64,000 bases of DNA from Aureimonas sp. SA4125 (GCF_019973775.1 NZ_AP025032.1:434001-498000); one strand, 5' to 3'; positions 52,106 through 61,436 are shown, numbered from the stretch's first letter. Numbers and translations: made by a program. The notes: generated by a model not told the origin, from the letters alone.

Positions 52106-53011
52106 ATGATCTGGACCGTCGCTGCCCTCTACCGCTTCGTCGCGCTCGAAGACCTCGCCGCCCTGCAGAGTGAGGTGCAGCGCGCCTGCGTCGAGGCGGG
52201 CGCCTGCGGCACGCTGCTGATCGCCCCGGAAGGCGTCAACGGCACCGTGGCCGCTCCGGGCGCGGCGATGGACGCGGTGATCGACACGCTCGACCGCCTG
52301 TTCGGCGTGCGCCAGGGCGAGCTGAAATTCTCCACGTCGATCGAGCGACCCTTCGCGCGGCTGAAAATCCGGCTGAAGCGCGAGATCATCACCATGCGTG
52401 CTCCGGAGGCCGATCCGACGAAGCGTGCCGGTACCTATGTCGCGCCAAAGGACTGGAACGCGCTGATCGCGGACCCGGAGGTGCTCGTCCTCGACACCCG
52501 CAATCGCTACGAGACCATGGTCGGCACCTTCCGCGGCGCCGTCGACCCGGACATCGAGACCTTTACCGAGTTCAAGGATTTCGTCGCGGCAAACCTCGAT
52601 CCCGCCCGGCACAAGAAGATCGCCATGTACTGCACAGGTGGCATCCGCTGCGAAAAGGCCTCGGCTTACATGCTGGAGCACGGCTTTGCCGAAGTCTTCC
52701 ATCTGAAGGGCGGCATCTTGCAATATCTGGAAGACGTGCCGGCCGAGACGAGCCGCTGGGACGGCGATTGCTACGTCTTCGACGGCCGCGTTGCCGTCGG
52801 CCACGGCTTGGCCGAGACCGCTTGGGACCGCTGCTTTGGCTGCGGCGCGCCGTTGAAGCCGGAGGATCTGACGGTGCCGAGCTACGAGGCGGGCGTCTCC
52901 TGCCGGCATTGCATCGAGACGCTGGCACCGGAGCGGGCAGCCGCATTTCGCACGCGTCAGGCGCAACTCGTCGCCAGCGGGCGCAAGCGCAAGACGGATG
53001 CGGTGGGGTAG
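52106..53011 (+). CDS. trhO: tRNA uridine-34 hydroxylase TrhO (rhodanese-like)
   Basis: This 301-aa YceA/TrhO-family protein forms 5-hydroxyuridine at tRNA position 34. The N-terminal acylphosphatase-like domain (ALYRFVAL...APEGVNGTVAAPG) precedes a rhodanese domain with LDTRNRYETMVGTFRGAVDP near residue 132 and the active-site loop MYCTGGIRCEKASAYM near 174. A C-terminal Cys-rich segment contains CFGCGAPL and CRHCIE. The ATG at 52106 gives the usual length. Confidence 0.94.
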   Translation: MIWTVAALYRFVALEDLAALQSEVQRACVEAGACGTLLIAPEGVNGTVAAPGAAMDAVIDTLDRLFGVRQGELKFSTSIERPFARLKIRLKREIITMRAPEADPTKRAGTYVAPKDWNALIADPEVLVLDTRNRYETMVGTFRGAVDPDIETFTEFKDFVAANLDPARHKKIAMYCTGGIRCEKASAYMLEHGFAEVFHLKGGILQYLEDVPAETSRWDGDCYVFDGRVAVGHGLAETAWDRCFGCGAPLKPEDLTVPSYEAGVSCRHCIETLAPERAAAFRTRQAQLVASGRKRKTDAVG

Positions 53012-53273
53012 CTCACGGCTCCACGCAGGCCAGCGATGTGGAGCGGTGGTTGGCCGTTCGGAGGCCTCGGCGCCCTCATCCGGCCCTTCGGGCCACCTTC
53101 TCCGCGGTGGGCGAGAAGAGTGGCGCCATCGTCCGTCACCGCTGATGGCGGGAAAGCGCCATTCCTCGCTCCGAAGGGAGAGGGTGGATGCGAACGACAG
53201 CGAGCAGACGGGAGAGGGCTGCACCGCGAAGCAACGCGCACTGCCTCTCAACGACTCTGCCGCAATCCGCACT

Positions 53274-53498
53274 CTACAGCATCGGCCTCCCACCCGTGAC
53301 TGGGATCACCGCACCGGTGATGTAGCTGGATTCCTGCGACGCCAGCATCACATTGGCCGGGGCGAGTTCGGCGGGTTGGCCGGCGCGGCCGAACGGGTTT
53401 TCGAGCCGGAGCTTTCGACGTCTTCCTTGGGGCATGGTCGATGGGACCCGCGGCGTCCAGCTCGGCCCGGGGGTCACGGCATTCACGCGCATGCTCAA
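53274..53498 (-). pseudogene. C-terminal remnant of a short-chain dehydrogenase
   Basis: About 74 codons match only the SDR C-terminus: MRVNAVTPGPSWTPRVPSTM, GRAGQPAELAPANVMLASQE and SSYITGAVIPVTGG. The Rossmann N-terminus and YxxxK site are missing. The middle (QGRRRKLRLEN) looks frame-scrambled: the next frame reads EDVESSGSKT, as expected in intact relatives, so compensating indels are likely. It abuts the 3' end of ligD. It is a decayed gene and not functional. Confidence 0.75.
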
Positions 53499-53510
53499 TG
53501 GCCCGAAATG

Positions 53511-56234
53511 CTATGTACCGGCGAGCTTCTTCAGCAGCGTCTTGGTCAGCGACTGGCGCACCGCGCCATAATCCGCCCAAGGGTCCGGCTTCTCGAGCCG
53601 GGCAACGACCTCATCGAGGCGAAAGAGGTTCGCCGCCTCGAGACCGTCCAGCTCGTCCCAGCTGACGGGGACGGCAACGGGCGCGCCGTCGCGCGCACGG
53701 GTGGAGTAGGGGGCGATCGCGGTTGCGCCCCGCTCGTTGCGCAGCCAGTCGATGAAGATCTTGCCGCTGCGCTTGGCCTTCGACATCGTCGCCACGAAGC
53801 GTTTCGGTTCCTCGCGCGCCAACCGCTCCGCGACGTCGCGGGCAAACGTTTTCACCGCCGGCCAGTCCTGCCGCCGATCGAGGGGCGCGACGACGTGGAC
53901 GCCCTTGCCACCGGTGATCATCGGAAAGGTCCTGAGGCCCAGTTCCGCCAGCATGTCGCGCATGTCGAGCGCGGCGCGCTTCACGTCGGCAAAGGTGAGG
54001 CTCTCGTCGGGGTCGAGGTCGAACACGACCCGGTCGGGCTTTTCCACGTCGTCGCTGTGGGCGCCCCAGATGTGAAACTCCAGCGCGTTCATCTGGACGG
54101 CGGCCACGAGCCCCGCGGCGTCGTCGACGTAGAGATAGTCGGCCGTGCCGCCGTCTTTCTCGGCAATCGCAACCTTGCGGATCGCGGCGGAAAACCCGCC
54201 GGAATCGTGCTTCTGGAAAAAGCACTGCTTCTTCGGCCCGTCCGGACACCGCACGAGCGACAGCGGGCGGCTCCCGGCATGAACCAGCATGCGTTCGGCA
54301 ACGGCCTCGTAGTATTCGGCAAGAGCGAGTTTCGTCACGCCGCCGTCTTCGTACACCACCCGTTCCGGATGCGAGATCTTCACGCCGGCAACGGTGGCAT
54401 CCTTGCGGTCGGCCCGCGAGACCCGCCTGCGGGGCGGCGCCTCGGCAGTGGTGTCCTCGGCCGGGGCCGGCGCTGCTCGTCCGGCTGGCGCCGGCTTGTT
54501 CGCAGTGCTCGCCTTGCCTTTCCCCGCCTTGGCTGCCGGGGCAGCAACCGGCTTTTCGTCGACGATCTCCTCGGCCGGCTTGTCCTCTCGCAGACCCTTG
54601 AAGACGCCATGACGGATCTGGCCGTCCGCCGTCAGTTCGGCGAAGTCGACTTCGGCGACGAGCTCGGGCGTGACGAATTTCGATGTCCGGGCGATCGGCC
54701 GCGGCAGATCCGCAAACGGCGAAGATCTGGACGCGAGCGTGTCGAAGCGTGCCTTGAGGTCGGCGAGCGCCTCATCGCCGAAGCCGGAGCCGACACGGCC
54801 GCGGTACTTGAACTCGCCGTCCTCGTGCACGCCGACGAGAATCGAGGAAAACGCCCGTCCTGCCTTGTCCGACGGGGAGAAGCCGCCGATGACGAATTCC
54901 TGCCTGCGCGTGCACTTCACCTTCAGCCAGCTCTTCTGCCGACCGCCGCTATAGGGCGCGTCGGCGCGCTTGGAGACGATGCCCTCGTGTCCGGCTGCAC
55001 AGACTTCTTTGAACATCGCCGGACCATTTCCCTCGATGTGCTCGGAATAGAGGAGCACCGCGTCCTCATGCCCGTCGAGCAGCGCCTTCAGGAGTTTCTT
55101 GCGCTGGATCAGGGGGGCGTCCCGAAGATCCTCGCCGTCGAGCATCAGCAGATCGAAACAGAAGCAGGAGAGGTCCTCTCCGGCTTTCAGCTTTTGCTGG
55201 AGTGTCGAGAAGTCCGTACCGCCGTCCGCATCGAAGGCCACGATCTCCCCGTCGATCAGGGCGCTGTCGCAGTCGAGCGCCGTCACGGAAGGTAGGACGG
55301 AGCCGAAGCGCTCGGTCCAGTCGAGCGCGCTGCGCGTATAGAGGACAGCTTCGCCACCCCCGAGGGCGATGAGAACACGGTAGCCGTCATGCTTCATCTC
55401 GTGCAGCCAGCCGGCCCCTGCCGGCACGCTGTCGACGAGGGTGGCGAGCTGCAGCGCCTGAAAATCGGGCGGCGATCCCGCACGCTTGGTCGATGCGCCG
55501 GCCTTGGCCGGCTTTTCTCCCGCTTCCGTCGGCGACGGCCTCTCCGCCTTTGGGGCCGAAGCCTTCGCTTCGAGAGCCTTGGGGGACTTCTTGGTCTTCG
55601 CGTCTTTGGCGCCCTTCGCCGTGGGTGACACCGTCTTGCGGGCCCACTCCACGTTTCCGTCCGCGATCTCGTCCATCGAGCGGTCCGTCTTGGCACTCCG
55701 GTCCTTCTTCAGAAGGTCCGCCTCGGTGTCGACGGCGTCGTCCTTTTCCTTGATGAGAAGCCAGTTCTCGGTCTTTTCCTTGGCCCGCGGCTTCATCCGC
55801 ACCAGCACCCATCGACCGTTCATCTTGGTGCCGTGGAGATGCATCTTGAGATTGCCGTCGCGAAACCCGGCCTCGGCGTCTCCCTCGGGCTCCCAGGTGC
55901 CGGTGTCCCACAGCATGACGGTGCCGCCGCCGTATTCGCCGGCGGGGATGGTCCCTTCGAAGTCGCCATAGTCGAGGGGATGGTCCTCGGTGCGCACGGC
56001 AAGCCGCTTGTCCGCCGGATTGAGGCTCGGCCCCCTGGTGACCGCCCAGCTTTTCAGGACGCCTTCCCACTCGACGCGAAAATCGTAGTGGAGCCGCGTC
56101 GCATCGTGCTTCTGGACGACAAAGGCAAGACCTTCGCCCTTGCGCGCCGTCTCCGCTCCCGACGGCTCCGCGGTCGTCGCAAAGTCGCGCTTGGCGCGAT
56201 ATTTTTCGAGCAAAGCGTCGGCGGATGAGGCCAT
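53511..56234 (-). CDS. ligD: DNA ligase D (phosphoesterase-ligase-polymerase)
   Basis: This 907-aa multifunctional non-homologous end-joining enzyme has the order PE-LIG-POL. The 3'-phosphoesterase lies at about residues 35-190 (RLHYDFRVEWEGVLKSWAV, HPLDYGDFEGTIP, GTVMLWDTG). After a Lys/Ala/Pro linker, the ATP-dependent ligase has its nucleotidyl Lys in EMKHDGYRVL near 285 and SKRADAPYSGGRQKSWLKVK. After a second linker, the AEP-type polymerase/primase has VVFDLDPDESLTFADVK and ITGGKGVHVVAPL. It follows ku by 5 bp in an operon. Confidence 0.95.
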   Translation of the reverse strand: MASSADALLEKYRAKRDFATTAEPSGAETARKGEGLAFVVQKHDATRLHYDFRVEWEGVLKSWAVTRGPSLNPADKRLAVRTEDHPLDYGDFEGTIPAGEYGGGTVMLWDTGTWEPEGDAEAGFRDGNLKMHLHGTKMNGRWVLVRMKPRAKEKTENWLLIKEKDDAVDTEADLLKKDRSAKTDRSMDEIADGNVEWARKTVSPTAKGAKDAKTKKSPKALEAKASAPKAERPSPTEAGEKPAKAGASTKRAGSPPDFQALQLATLVDSVPAGAGWLHEMKHDGYRVLIALGGGEAVLYTRSALDWTERFGSVLPSVTALDCDSALIDGEIVAFDADGGTDFSTLQQKLKAGEDLSCFCFDLLMLDGEDLRDAPLIQRKKLLKALLDGHEDAVLLYSEHIEGNGPAMFKEVCAAGHEGIVSKRADAPYSGGRQKSWLKVKCTRRQEFVIGGFSPSDKAGRAFSSILVGVHEDGEFKYRGRVGSGFGDEALADLKARFDTLASRSSPFADLPRPIARTSKFVTPELVAEVDFAELTADGQIRHGVFKGLREDKPAEEIVDEKPVAAPAAKAGKGKASTANKPAPAGRAAPAPAEDTTAEAPPRRRVSRADRKDATVAGVKISHPERVVYEDGGVTKLALAEYYEAVAERMLVHAGSRPLSLVRCPDGPKKQCFFQKHDSGGFSAAIRKVAIAEKDGGTADYLYVDDAAGLVAAVQMNALEFHIWGAHSDDVEKPDRVVFDLDPDESLTFADVKRAALDMRDMLAELGLRTFPMITGGKGVHVVAPLDRRQDWPAVKTFARDVAERLAREEPKRFVATMSKAKRSGKIFIDWLRNERGATAIAPYSTRARDGAPVAVPVSWDELDGLEAANLFRLDEVVARLEKPDPWADYGAVRQSLTKTLLKKLAGT

Positions 56235-56239
56235 GGTGC

Positions 56240-57184
56240 CTACGCGGCGCTGCGCTTGGCGGCCGGCTTGGCCGCGCTTTTTGCGGCCGGCTTGCTATCC
56301 TTGGCCGCGGGCTTTGCGGCCTTCTTCGCGGCCGGCTTCTTTGCAACTGACTTGGCCGGAGCGTCCTCCTCGCCGGCGGCTTCAGACTTGCCGGAGCTTT
56401 CAAGACTCTTCTTCAGGCTCGCCATGAGGTCGATGACATTGCTTTTCGTGCGCGGCGGAGCGTCGTCCTCGTCCTGGATGACGAGGCTGTCATTGCCCGC
56501 CTGGCGCTTCTCCGCGATCAGCCGCTTCAGGGCCTCGGTATAGTGGTTCTTGAAGTTCTCGGCCTTGAACGGCGCCGTCTTGCGCTTGATCAATTCGCTC
56601 GCCACCGCCAGCAGATCCTCCTCGGCCTCGTCGTTCGAGATGTCCTCGAAGATCGTGTCGGACTTCTTGATCTCGTCGGCATAATGCAGCGTCTCGAGAA
56701 GAAGTCCGTTGCCGCAGGGGCGCAAGGCGACGAGGTGCTCCTTGCCGCGCATCGACAGCTGGCCGAGCCCGGTCTTCTTCGACTGCCGCAGCGCGTCGCG
56801 GATCACGCGAAACGCGTCCTCGGCCAGATCGTCCTGCGGCACGACGTAATAGGGCTTGTCGTAATACAGCGGCGGAATGTCCGTGGAATCGACGAACTGG
56901 ACGAGTTCCAGTGTCTTGCGCGTCTCGAGCTTGACGCCCTCGATCTCCTCGTCGGTCAGGAGAACGTACTCGTCCTTGCCGATCTCGTAGCCCTTGATGA
57001 TTTCGTCGGCGTCCACCGGACCGATGCCCTCGACCACCTTGTCGTAGTGGATGCGCTTGCCGCTGCCGCGATGGATCTGCCGGAAGGAAATCTGCGCACC
57101 CGACTTGGTCGCCGAGAAGATCTCGACCGGGATAGACACGAGGGACAGGCGGATCTGGCCTTTCCAGACGGGACGAGATGCCAT
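56240..57184 (-). CDS. ku: Non-homologous end-joining protein Ku
   Basis: This 314-aa bacterial Ku homodimer subunit binds DNA ends and recruits LigD. The core starts ASRPVWKGQIRLSLVSIPVE, with GKRIHYDKVVEG, PPLYYDKPYYVVPQ and LRPCGNGLLLETLHY. The C-terminal tail is a Lys/Ala/Pro-rich repeat region of about 50 residues, typical of end-threading Ku tails. The start is the ATG at 57184; an upstream ATG at 57217 is in frame but lies before the conserved N-terminus. First gene of ku-ligD. Confidence 0.95.
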   Translation of the reverse strand: MASRPVWKGQIRLSLVSIPVEIFSATKSGAQISFRQIHRGSGKRIHYDKVVEGIGPVDADEIIKGYEIGKDEYVLLTDEEIEGVKLETRKTLELVQFVDSTDIPPLYYDKPYYVVPQDDLAEDAFRVIRDALRQSKKTGLGQLSMRGKEHLVALRPCGNGLLLETLHYADEIKKSDTIFEDISNDEAEEDLLAVASELIKRKTAPFKAENFKNHYTEALKRLIAEKRQAGNDSLVIQDEDDAPPRTKSNVIDLMASLKKSLESSGKSEAAGEEDAPAKSVAKKPAAKKAAKPAAKDSKPAAKSAAKPAAKRSAA

Positions 57185-57374
57185 CGACGCGAACTCCACA
57201 AACACAGCCAGCTTCAAAGTGCCGACTCAACGCCGCTCGCGCCCGCGTGTTCCGACTCTGCCCGCCCGTTTCACCACTGAATGGCCGTCGATGCAGGCGT
57301 CGGCGGCCCTTGACGGATTGCCACCCGAGACCGCCGTTCGGACGCCGCGAAAGATGGTCTTCGCCAAGGCCATC

Positions 57375-58928
57375 TCAGGCACGGCGGACCGTCAGGCGAA
57401 CGCTGCCGGCATTGTCGCCATAGGCATGCCAGGCGTCGTTGGCGAAGGCGTAGAGATATCCGCCGGCCTGCGGCGTGAAGCGGGCGGCGTCGCCGATGAG
57501 GAAGACCTCGTGCTCGGGCGCCCTCGGATCGTCCGTCGATCTCACCCCGTTGGCGACGAGGCCGACGAGCGCGAACCAGGGAAACTCTGGCTTGCGCCGG
57601 CTCATCCAGAAATCGGCCTGCCGGTTGCCGCTGAGCCGCTTGAACAGGTTTTCGGAGGCATCGATGAGCGATCCCGCGAGATGGGCGACCTCACCGACCT
57701 GGAATCGCCCATCCTTCGTTCCCGCTGGCCCGCAGGCGATCGCGCCGTCCAGCCATTGTCCCTCGGCCGAGAAGACGTATTCGGTGCCCGCCTCCAGAAA
57801 GACATTGCAGGCATTCCAGTGCTGCCGGGCAAAGACGGCGATCGAGACCGGCGCGCCGGCGGCGACGGTCTTCACGGGCCAATAGTCGCCCTGGGCGATC
57901 GGCGGGGTATCGTGCCGGGCGACGACGGACGCGTGCAGGAACTGCGTTTCGCCATCCCCGCCGGAAATCCTCGGAACGGCGCGTGGCCGCGTCTTCAACT
58001 GCGCGAAGATCCCGGTCAGCGAGTCATGCATCAGCGCTTGCGGCGAGGGCCGCAGCTGCGACCGCGCGCCCGGCTTGATCGCCAGTCCCTGCGCCTCTGC
58101 CTCGCCCATCATCCAGTCGAGCGCGATGTCGGAGAGGCCAGCCTGGCCGTAGCCGCCGCCGACATCGCCATGCACCCCGGGAAACCAGAGCTGCCGCATG
58201 TCGGGCGCGCCCGGCTCGACCAGCCTGTTCGTCCAGAGCGTCGGGGTGAAACTCTGCCGTCTCTCGTCGATGCCGACGGCATGACGGGCGTGCCGCACGA
58301 TCGGGCTGAGTTCGGTGTCGTGGAACTGATGCTGCGTCGGATCGTCGATGAGATGCAACAGAGCGAGGTCGGCGGGAATGCCGAGGGCGCCGACCGTGTC
58401 GAAGGCCCCGATGAAATGGATCGGCGTCGAGTGGAACGGGCTTTCCTCGCCCGCGACATTGTGGAACCTTCGCTCGGCCGTGGCCGGCAGCGTGGTTTTC
58501 GCGCGGTAGGCCTGAAACAGCGCATCAACCTGTTTCCAGACCTCCGGATCCAGCGCCTCCGGGTCTCCCGTGTCGAGAAGGCCGCAACGCGAGATCATGC
58601 CGCCGACGCTGCGGGCGGTGTAGGCGCCGCGGCTGAAGCCGAAAAGCCAGATGGCATCGCCCGGGCGATAGGCGCCGGCCAGCCAGCGATAGGCGCTGGC
58701 AATGTTGCGGTTGAGACCCCGGCCGATTCCACCGCCAAGGAGCCGGTTCCACCAGTCGCCATCGGTGCCGACCCCGGGATGGTAGTAGCGCTTCTGCTCC
58801 GCTCCGGCCGCATCGACAGGGGCGAGGCTGTTGTAGAGCTTCACGACATTGGTCGGGGCGGGGAGGCCGTCCTCCTTGTCGCCCGGCGTATTCCAGGTGC
58901 CGTCGCAGCAGACGACGAGTTGGGCCAT
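57375..58928 (-). CDS. DUF2235 alpha/beta-hydrolase with C-terminal beta-sandwich-like domain
   Basis: This 517-aa protein begins QLVVCCDGTWNTPGDKEDG, the DUF2235 hallmark, and has a nucleophile elbow LFGFSRGAYTARSVGG near residue 94, HFIGAFDTVGALGIP near 166 and the acid/His region WFPGVHGDVGGGYGQAGLSD near 243. DUF2235 includes T6SS Tle1-type phospholipases. Residues from about 345 on form a separate domain ending AFANDAWHAYGDNAGSVRLTV, a pattern reminiscent of PA-IL/LecA-like carbohydrate-binding sandwiches. GGAGG precedes the ATG at 58928. There is no signal peptide and no T6SS genes nearby. Substrate unknown. Confidence 0.82.
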   Translation of the reverse strand: MAQLVVCCDGTWNTPGDKEDGLPAPTNVVKLYNSLAPVDAAGAEQKRYYHPGVGTDGDWWNRLLGGGIGRGLNRNIASAYRWLAGAYRPGDAIWLFGFSRGAYTARSVGGMISRCGLLDTGDPEALDPEVWKQVDALFQAYRAKTTLPATAERRFHNVAGEESPFHSTPIHFIGAFDTVGALGIPADLALLHLIDDPTQHQFHDTELSPIVRHARHAVGIDERRQSFTPTLWTNRLVEPGAPDMRQLWFPGVHGDVGGGYGQAGLSDIALDWMMGEAEAQGLAIKPGARSQLRPSPQALMHDSLTGIFAQLKTRPRAVPRISGGDGETQFLHASVVARHDTPPIAQGDYWPVKTVAAGAPVSIAVFARQHWNACNVFLEAGTEYVFSAEGQWLDGAIACGPAGTKDGRFQVGEVAHLAGSLIDASENLFKRLSGNRQADFWMSRRKPEFPWFALVGLVANGVRSTDDPRAPEHEVFLIGDAARFTPQAGGYLYAFANDAWHAYGDNAGSVRLTVRRA

Positions 58929-59074
58929 GACACCCTCCAAGATAGCACCAAATCATGCTCCGGGACCGCTAGGACGGCAAGCCTGCGCGGAGGCGGTCAG
59001 GTGCCGGCGGGGAGGCGTCGCTGGAGCATTCGCGGCGGTGGCGCCTTGGGCGGACGGGCCGAGGAGCGACCGGC

Positions 59075-59749
59075 CTAGGGGCGCACGGCCAGCCAGATGA
59101 CGTGACGCGCGCCGCCGCGTTTGCCGTTGGCCCGCACCGTGACCTCCTCTGCGGCAAAGCCCGCCTGGCGCAGGCGGGCGGTGAAGGCACGGTCGGGCCC
59201 CGACGACCAGACGGCGAGGACGCCGCCGGGTCGCAGCGCCCGGCGCGCCGCACCAAGGCCGGCCGCGTCGTAGAGCCCGTCATTTCCGTGCCGCGTCAGC
59301 CCGTCCGGGCCGTTGTCGACGTCGAGGAGGATGGCGTCATAGCTCGCCCGGCCCCGCCCGATGAGGAGGCCGACATCGGCGATCTCGACGTCCACCCGGG
59401 GATCGTCGAGGCTTCCCGCGAAGACCTCCGCCATCGGCCCGCGGGCCCAGGCGACGACGCCCGGGACGAGCTCGGCGACGGTCACGCGCGCGGCGGGCCC
59501 GAGCACCCCGAGCGCTGCCCGCAGCGTGAAGCCCATGCCGAGGCCGCCGATCAGGAAATGCGGCGCGTTTCGGTCGCCGAGCCTGGTGCAGGAGAGAGTC
59601 GCCAGTGCCTCTTCCGAGCCGCTGAGACGGCTGTTCATCAATTCGTTGCCGCCGAGCATGATCGAGAATTCGCTCCCGCGCCGCATCAGCTTCAATGCGC
59701 CGCCGTCGCCGGGAATAATTGCGCTGTCGAGATGGACGAAGGGGATCAT
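59075..59749 (-). CDS. Spermidine-synthase-like methyltransferase-fold protein
   Basis: This 224-aa Rossmann-fold protein of the spermidine synthase-like group has FLIGGLGMGFTLRAAL (SAM/decarboxylated-SAM-binding loop near residue 65), RVTVAELVPGVVAWAR (acidic residue ending beta2), VEIADV and YDAILLDVDNGPDGL. The usual catalytic Asp pair of true aminopropyltransferases is not clearly preserved, so an actual spermidine synthase is unlikely. I start at the ATG at 59749; codons upstream to 59887 look unconserved. Confidence 0.7.
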   Translation of the reverse strand: MIPFVHLDSAIIPGDGGALKLMRRGSEFSIMLGGNELMNSRLSGSEEALATLSCTRLGDRNAPHFLIGGLGMGFTLRAALGVLGPAARVTVAELVPGVVAWARGPMAEVFAGSLDDPRVDVEIADVGLLIGRGRASYDAILLDVDNGPDGLTRHGNDGLYDAAGLGAARRALRPGGVLAVWSSGPDRAFTARLRQAGFAAEEVTVRANGKRGGARHVIWLAVRP

Positions 59750-60082
59750 CGCAGGGCCTTCGATCGGCAGAGAAAGTGAATGCCCGTCGGCAGCGAGGCT
59801 CGACATGCCGGCCGGCAAGCCTTCGCCTCCGCTCCGGGACGTCCCTTGCCCGAAACCGCCTGGCAAAGCCAGTGTTCCCGACACCACCCCGTCGGCTTTA
59901 CAACGGCCCCTTGTTCACGCGCCTTGCGCCTGGAACGTCATGCCGCACCGCGACGAACTCGCGGGCGGACCGGGAAACCGGTGCCGGTCCGGAAGTTTTG
60001 CCATCCTTGCCGTGGCCGTCGGTGCGAGCACACGGAGTGCCTTCGTCGTCTGCAGCCGATAGCGGGGCTTCCACCCCTGGAG
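59750..60082. other. 333-bp gap without a recognised gene
   Basis: The - strand frame of the downstream gene stays open to 59887, but the extra residues are low-complexity and lack family similarity. I see no RNA gene, repeat or strong promoter. It should contain the promoter of the spermidine-synthase-like gene and the 3' end of the PIN unit. Confidence 0.4.
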
Positions 60083-60520
60083 TCAGACAGGATCGACGAG
60101 ATTGTCGGTCAGCGGCGCAAAGCGCTGGCGGTTGGCGGTGACGATGGTCAGCCCATGGCTGATGGCCGTGGCTGCGACCAGCGCGTCGACGAAGCCGGGC
60201 TCGGTGCCGCGCGCCTCCAGCCGCCCGTAGAGCTCGCCGGCGGCAATGGCGACGGCGGCCGAGACGGGGAGGATGCGCGCGCCGTATTCGGCGGCAAGCA
60301 CGTCGATCCAGTTCTGCAGCACGCCCGCGCGCGCCGTCTCGCCCTTGAACTTCAGCGCTGCGGCGCCCCGCTGCAATTCCATGACGGTGACGACGGAGAG
60401 AAAGCTGCTTTCGGCGTTCTCCTCGATCCAGCGCGCCAGATCGTTCGAGATCGGCTGCCGGTGCGGGGCGAGCTGCGCGATGATGCTGGTGTCGATGAGA
60501 AATTCCCGGCCGGTCCTCAC
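60083..60520 (-). CDS. PIN-domain ribonuclease (VapC-like toxin)
   Basis: This 145-aa single-domain PIN protein starts with a GTG that overlaps the preceding stop (GTGA). Acidic metal-site residues are visible in FLIDTSIIAQL (Asp near residue 9), SVVTVMELQRG (Glu near 47) and FVDALVAATAISHGL (Asp near 110), followed by VTANRQRF. VapC-type PIN proteins cleave RNA and are neutralised by a co-encoded antitoxin. Translational coupling to the upstream 129-aa gene supports a toxin-antitoxin pair. Confidence 0.88.
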   Translation of the reverse strand: MRTGREFLIDTSIIAQLAPHRQPISNDLARWIEENAESSFLSVVTVMELQRGAAALKFKGETARAGVLQNWIDVLAAEYGARILPVSAAVAIAAGELYGRLEARGTEPGFVDALVAATAISHGLTIVTANRQRFAPLTDNLVDPV

Positions 60521-60906
60521 AGCGCGTTCCTCCCGAGCCGACCCTTCTCGCGCTCGGCCTCGCCGCCGCCGGGAAAGGACAGGAGGAAGGTCTTGAACCC
60601 GCGCCGCGCCACCGTCGGCGCCGCGTCCGTCCCGCCGGATGCCGCCGACCCCTCCTCGCCAGAGCCGGCGCCGCCGGAGTCGACGTCGCGCAGCGTCACG
60701 TAGCGGGCCATGCGGGCGCCCTTGCGCACGTCGGCGCGATAGCTTTCGGGCAGCCCGGCTGCCGAGACGATGGCGTCGATGGTCTCGCCGGAGAGGAAAT
60801 CGGCGTAGCGCACGCCGAAAAGCAGCGCGCTCGTCGCCTTTCCCTTCTCCGCCGAGGCGTCGTAATATTCGCGGCGCAGCGCGTCTGCGAGGGCATCGAT
60901 GTTCAC
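60517..60906 (-). CDS. HTH-like small protein in the antitoxin position
   Basis: This 129-aa protein starts with GTG at 60906 behind GGGAG. Residues 1-75 look like a compact helical DNA-binding-like domain (EYYDASAEKGKATSALLFGV, GLPESYRADVRKGARMARYV). This is followed by a Gly/Ser/Ala-rich flexible stretch and a basic tail ending FPGGGEAEREKGRLGRNAL. It does not resemble AbrB, ribbon-helix-helix, Phd or MazE antitoxins. The 4-bp overlap with the PIN gene suggests it is the antitoxin or regulator of the pair; this is inference. Confidence 0.6.
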   Translation of the reverse strand: MNIDALADALRREYYDASAEKGKATSALLFGVRYADFLSGETIDAIVSAAGLPESYRADVRKGARMARYVTLRDVDSGGAGSGEEGSAASGGTDAAPTVARRGFKTFLLSFPGGGEAEREKGRLGRNAL

Positions 60907-61362
60907 TGGTCTCTCCCGGGAGGCGCGCAAAAGTCTGCAGCGGCGACACGCCGAACCGTTACCCCGGAATGCCCCCGCTGTCACACGAGATCGCTCGGCA
61001 GCCGCGCGCGCCGACGGCGGAGCCGATGGTCCGGAGGTCGCTGCATCTTGGCTCCCGGGTCACCCGCCTCCTGCGCTACCGATCTTTGCCTCCAGCGGCC
61101 TTCGCCCCGGCGGACGCCCCGAGGCAGATTCGCCCCGGCCAGACGCGTCGCCCAGGGGTGGTGGCCCGCGATGTCGGCCCCGGCGCGGACTCTCCTTGCC
61201 CGCGCGCCTCGGCCGCCAGATGACCGTCCGGCCCCCGCAATCGAAACCGACACCCCACCCGCCGACCTTCCTTGCGAATTTCCCGCAGAACCGGGTTCCC
61301 ATCGGCCCAGACTCCCGCTATAAGCCCTTTCGACCACACGGCCCGCCGTGCCGGCTCCCTGC
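60907..61362. other. 456-bp gap upstream of tRNA-Gln
   Basis: I find no supported protein gene in this stretch. A TATAAG hexamer at 61319-61324 lies about 40 bp before the tRNA and may be its -10 element, with only a weak -35 match 17 bp upstream. The remainder is GC-rich and featureless. Confidence 0.4.
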
Positions 61363-61436
61363 TGGGGAATAGTTTAAGGGTAGAACAGCGGACTCTGACT
61401 CCGCTAGTCTTGGTTCGAATCCAGGTTCCCCAGCCA
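61363..61436 (+). tRNA. tRNA-Gln (anticodon CUG)
   Basis: This 74-nt cloverleaf has acceptor TGGGGAA pairing with TTCCCCA, D-arm around GTTTAAGGGTAGAAC, anticodon stem GCGGA/TCCGC with loop CTCTGAC giving anticodon CTG, and T-loop GGTTCGAATCC. The 3' CCA is encoded (61434-61436). An integrase gene starts 147 bp downstream in the same direction, so its 3' end is a plausible attachment site. Confidence 0.95.
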
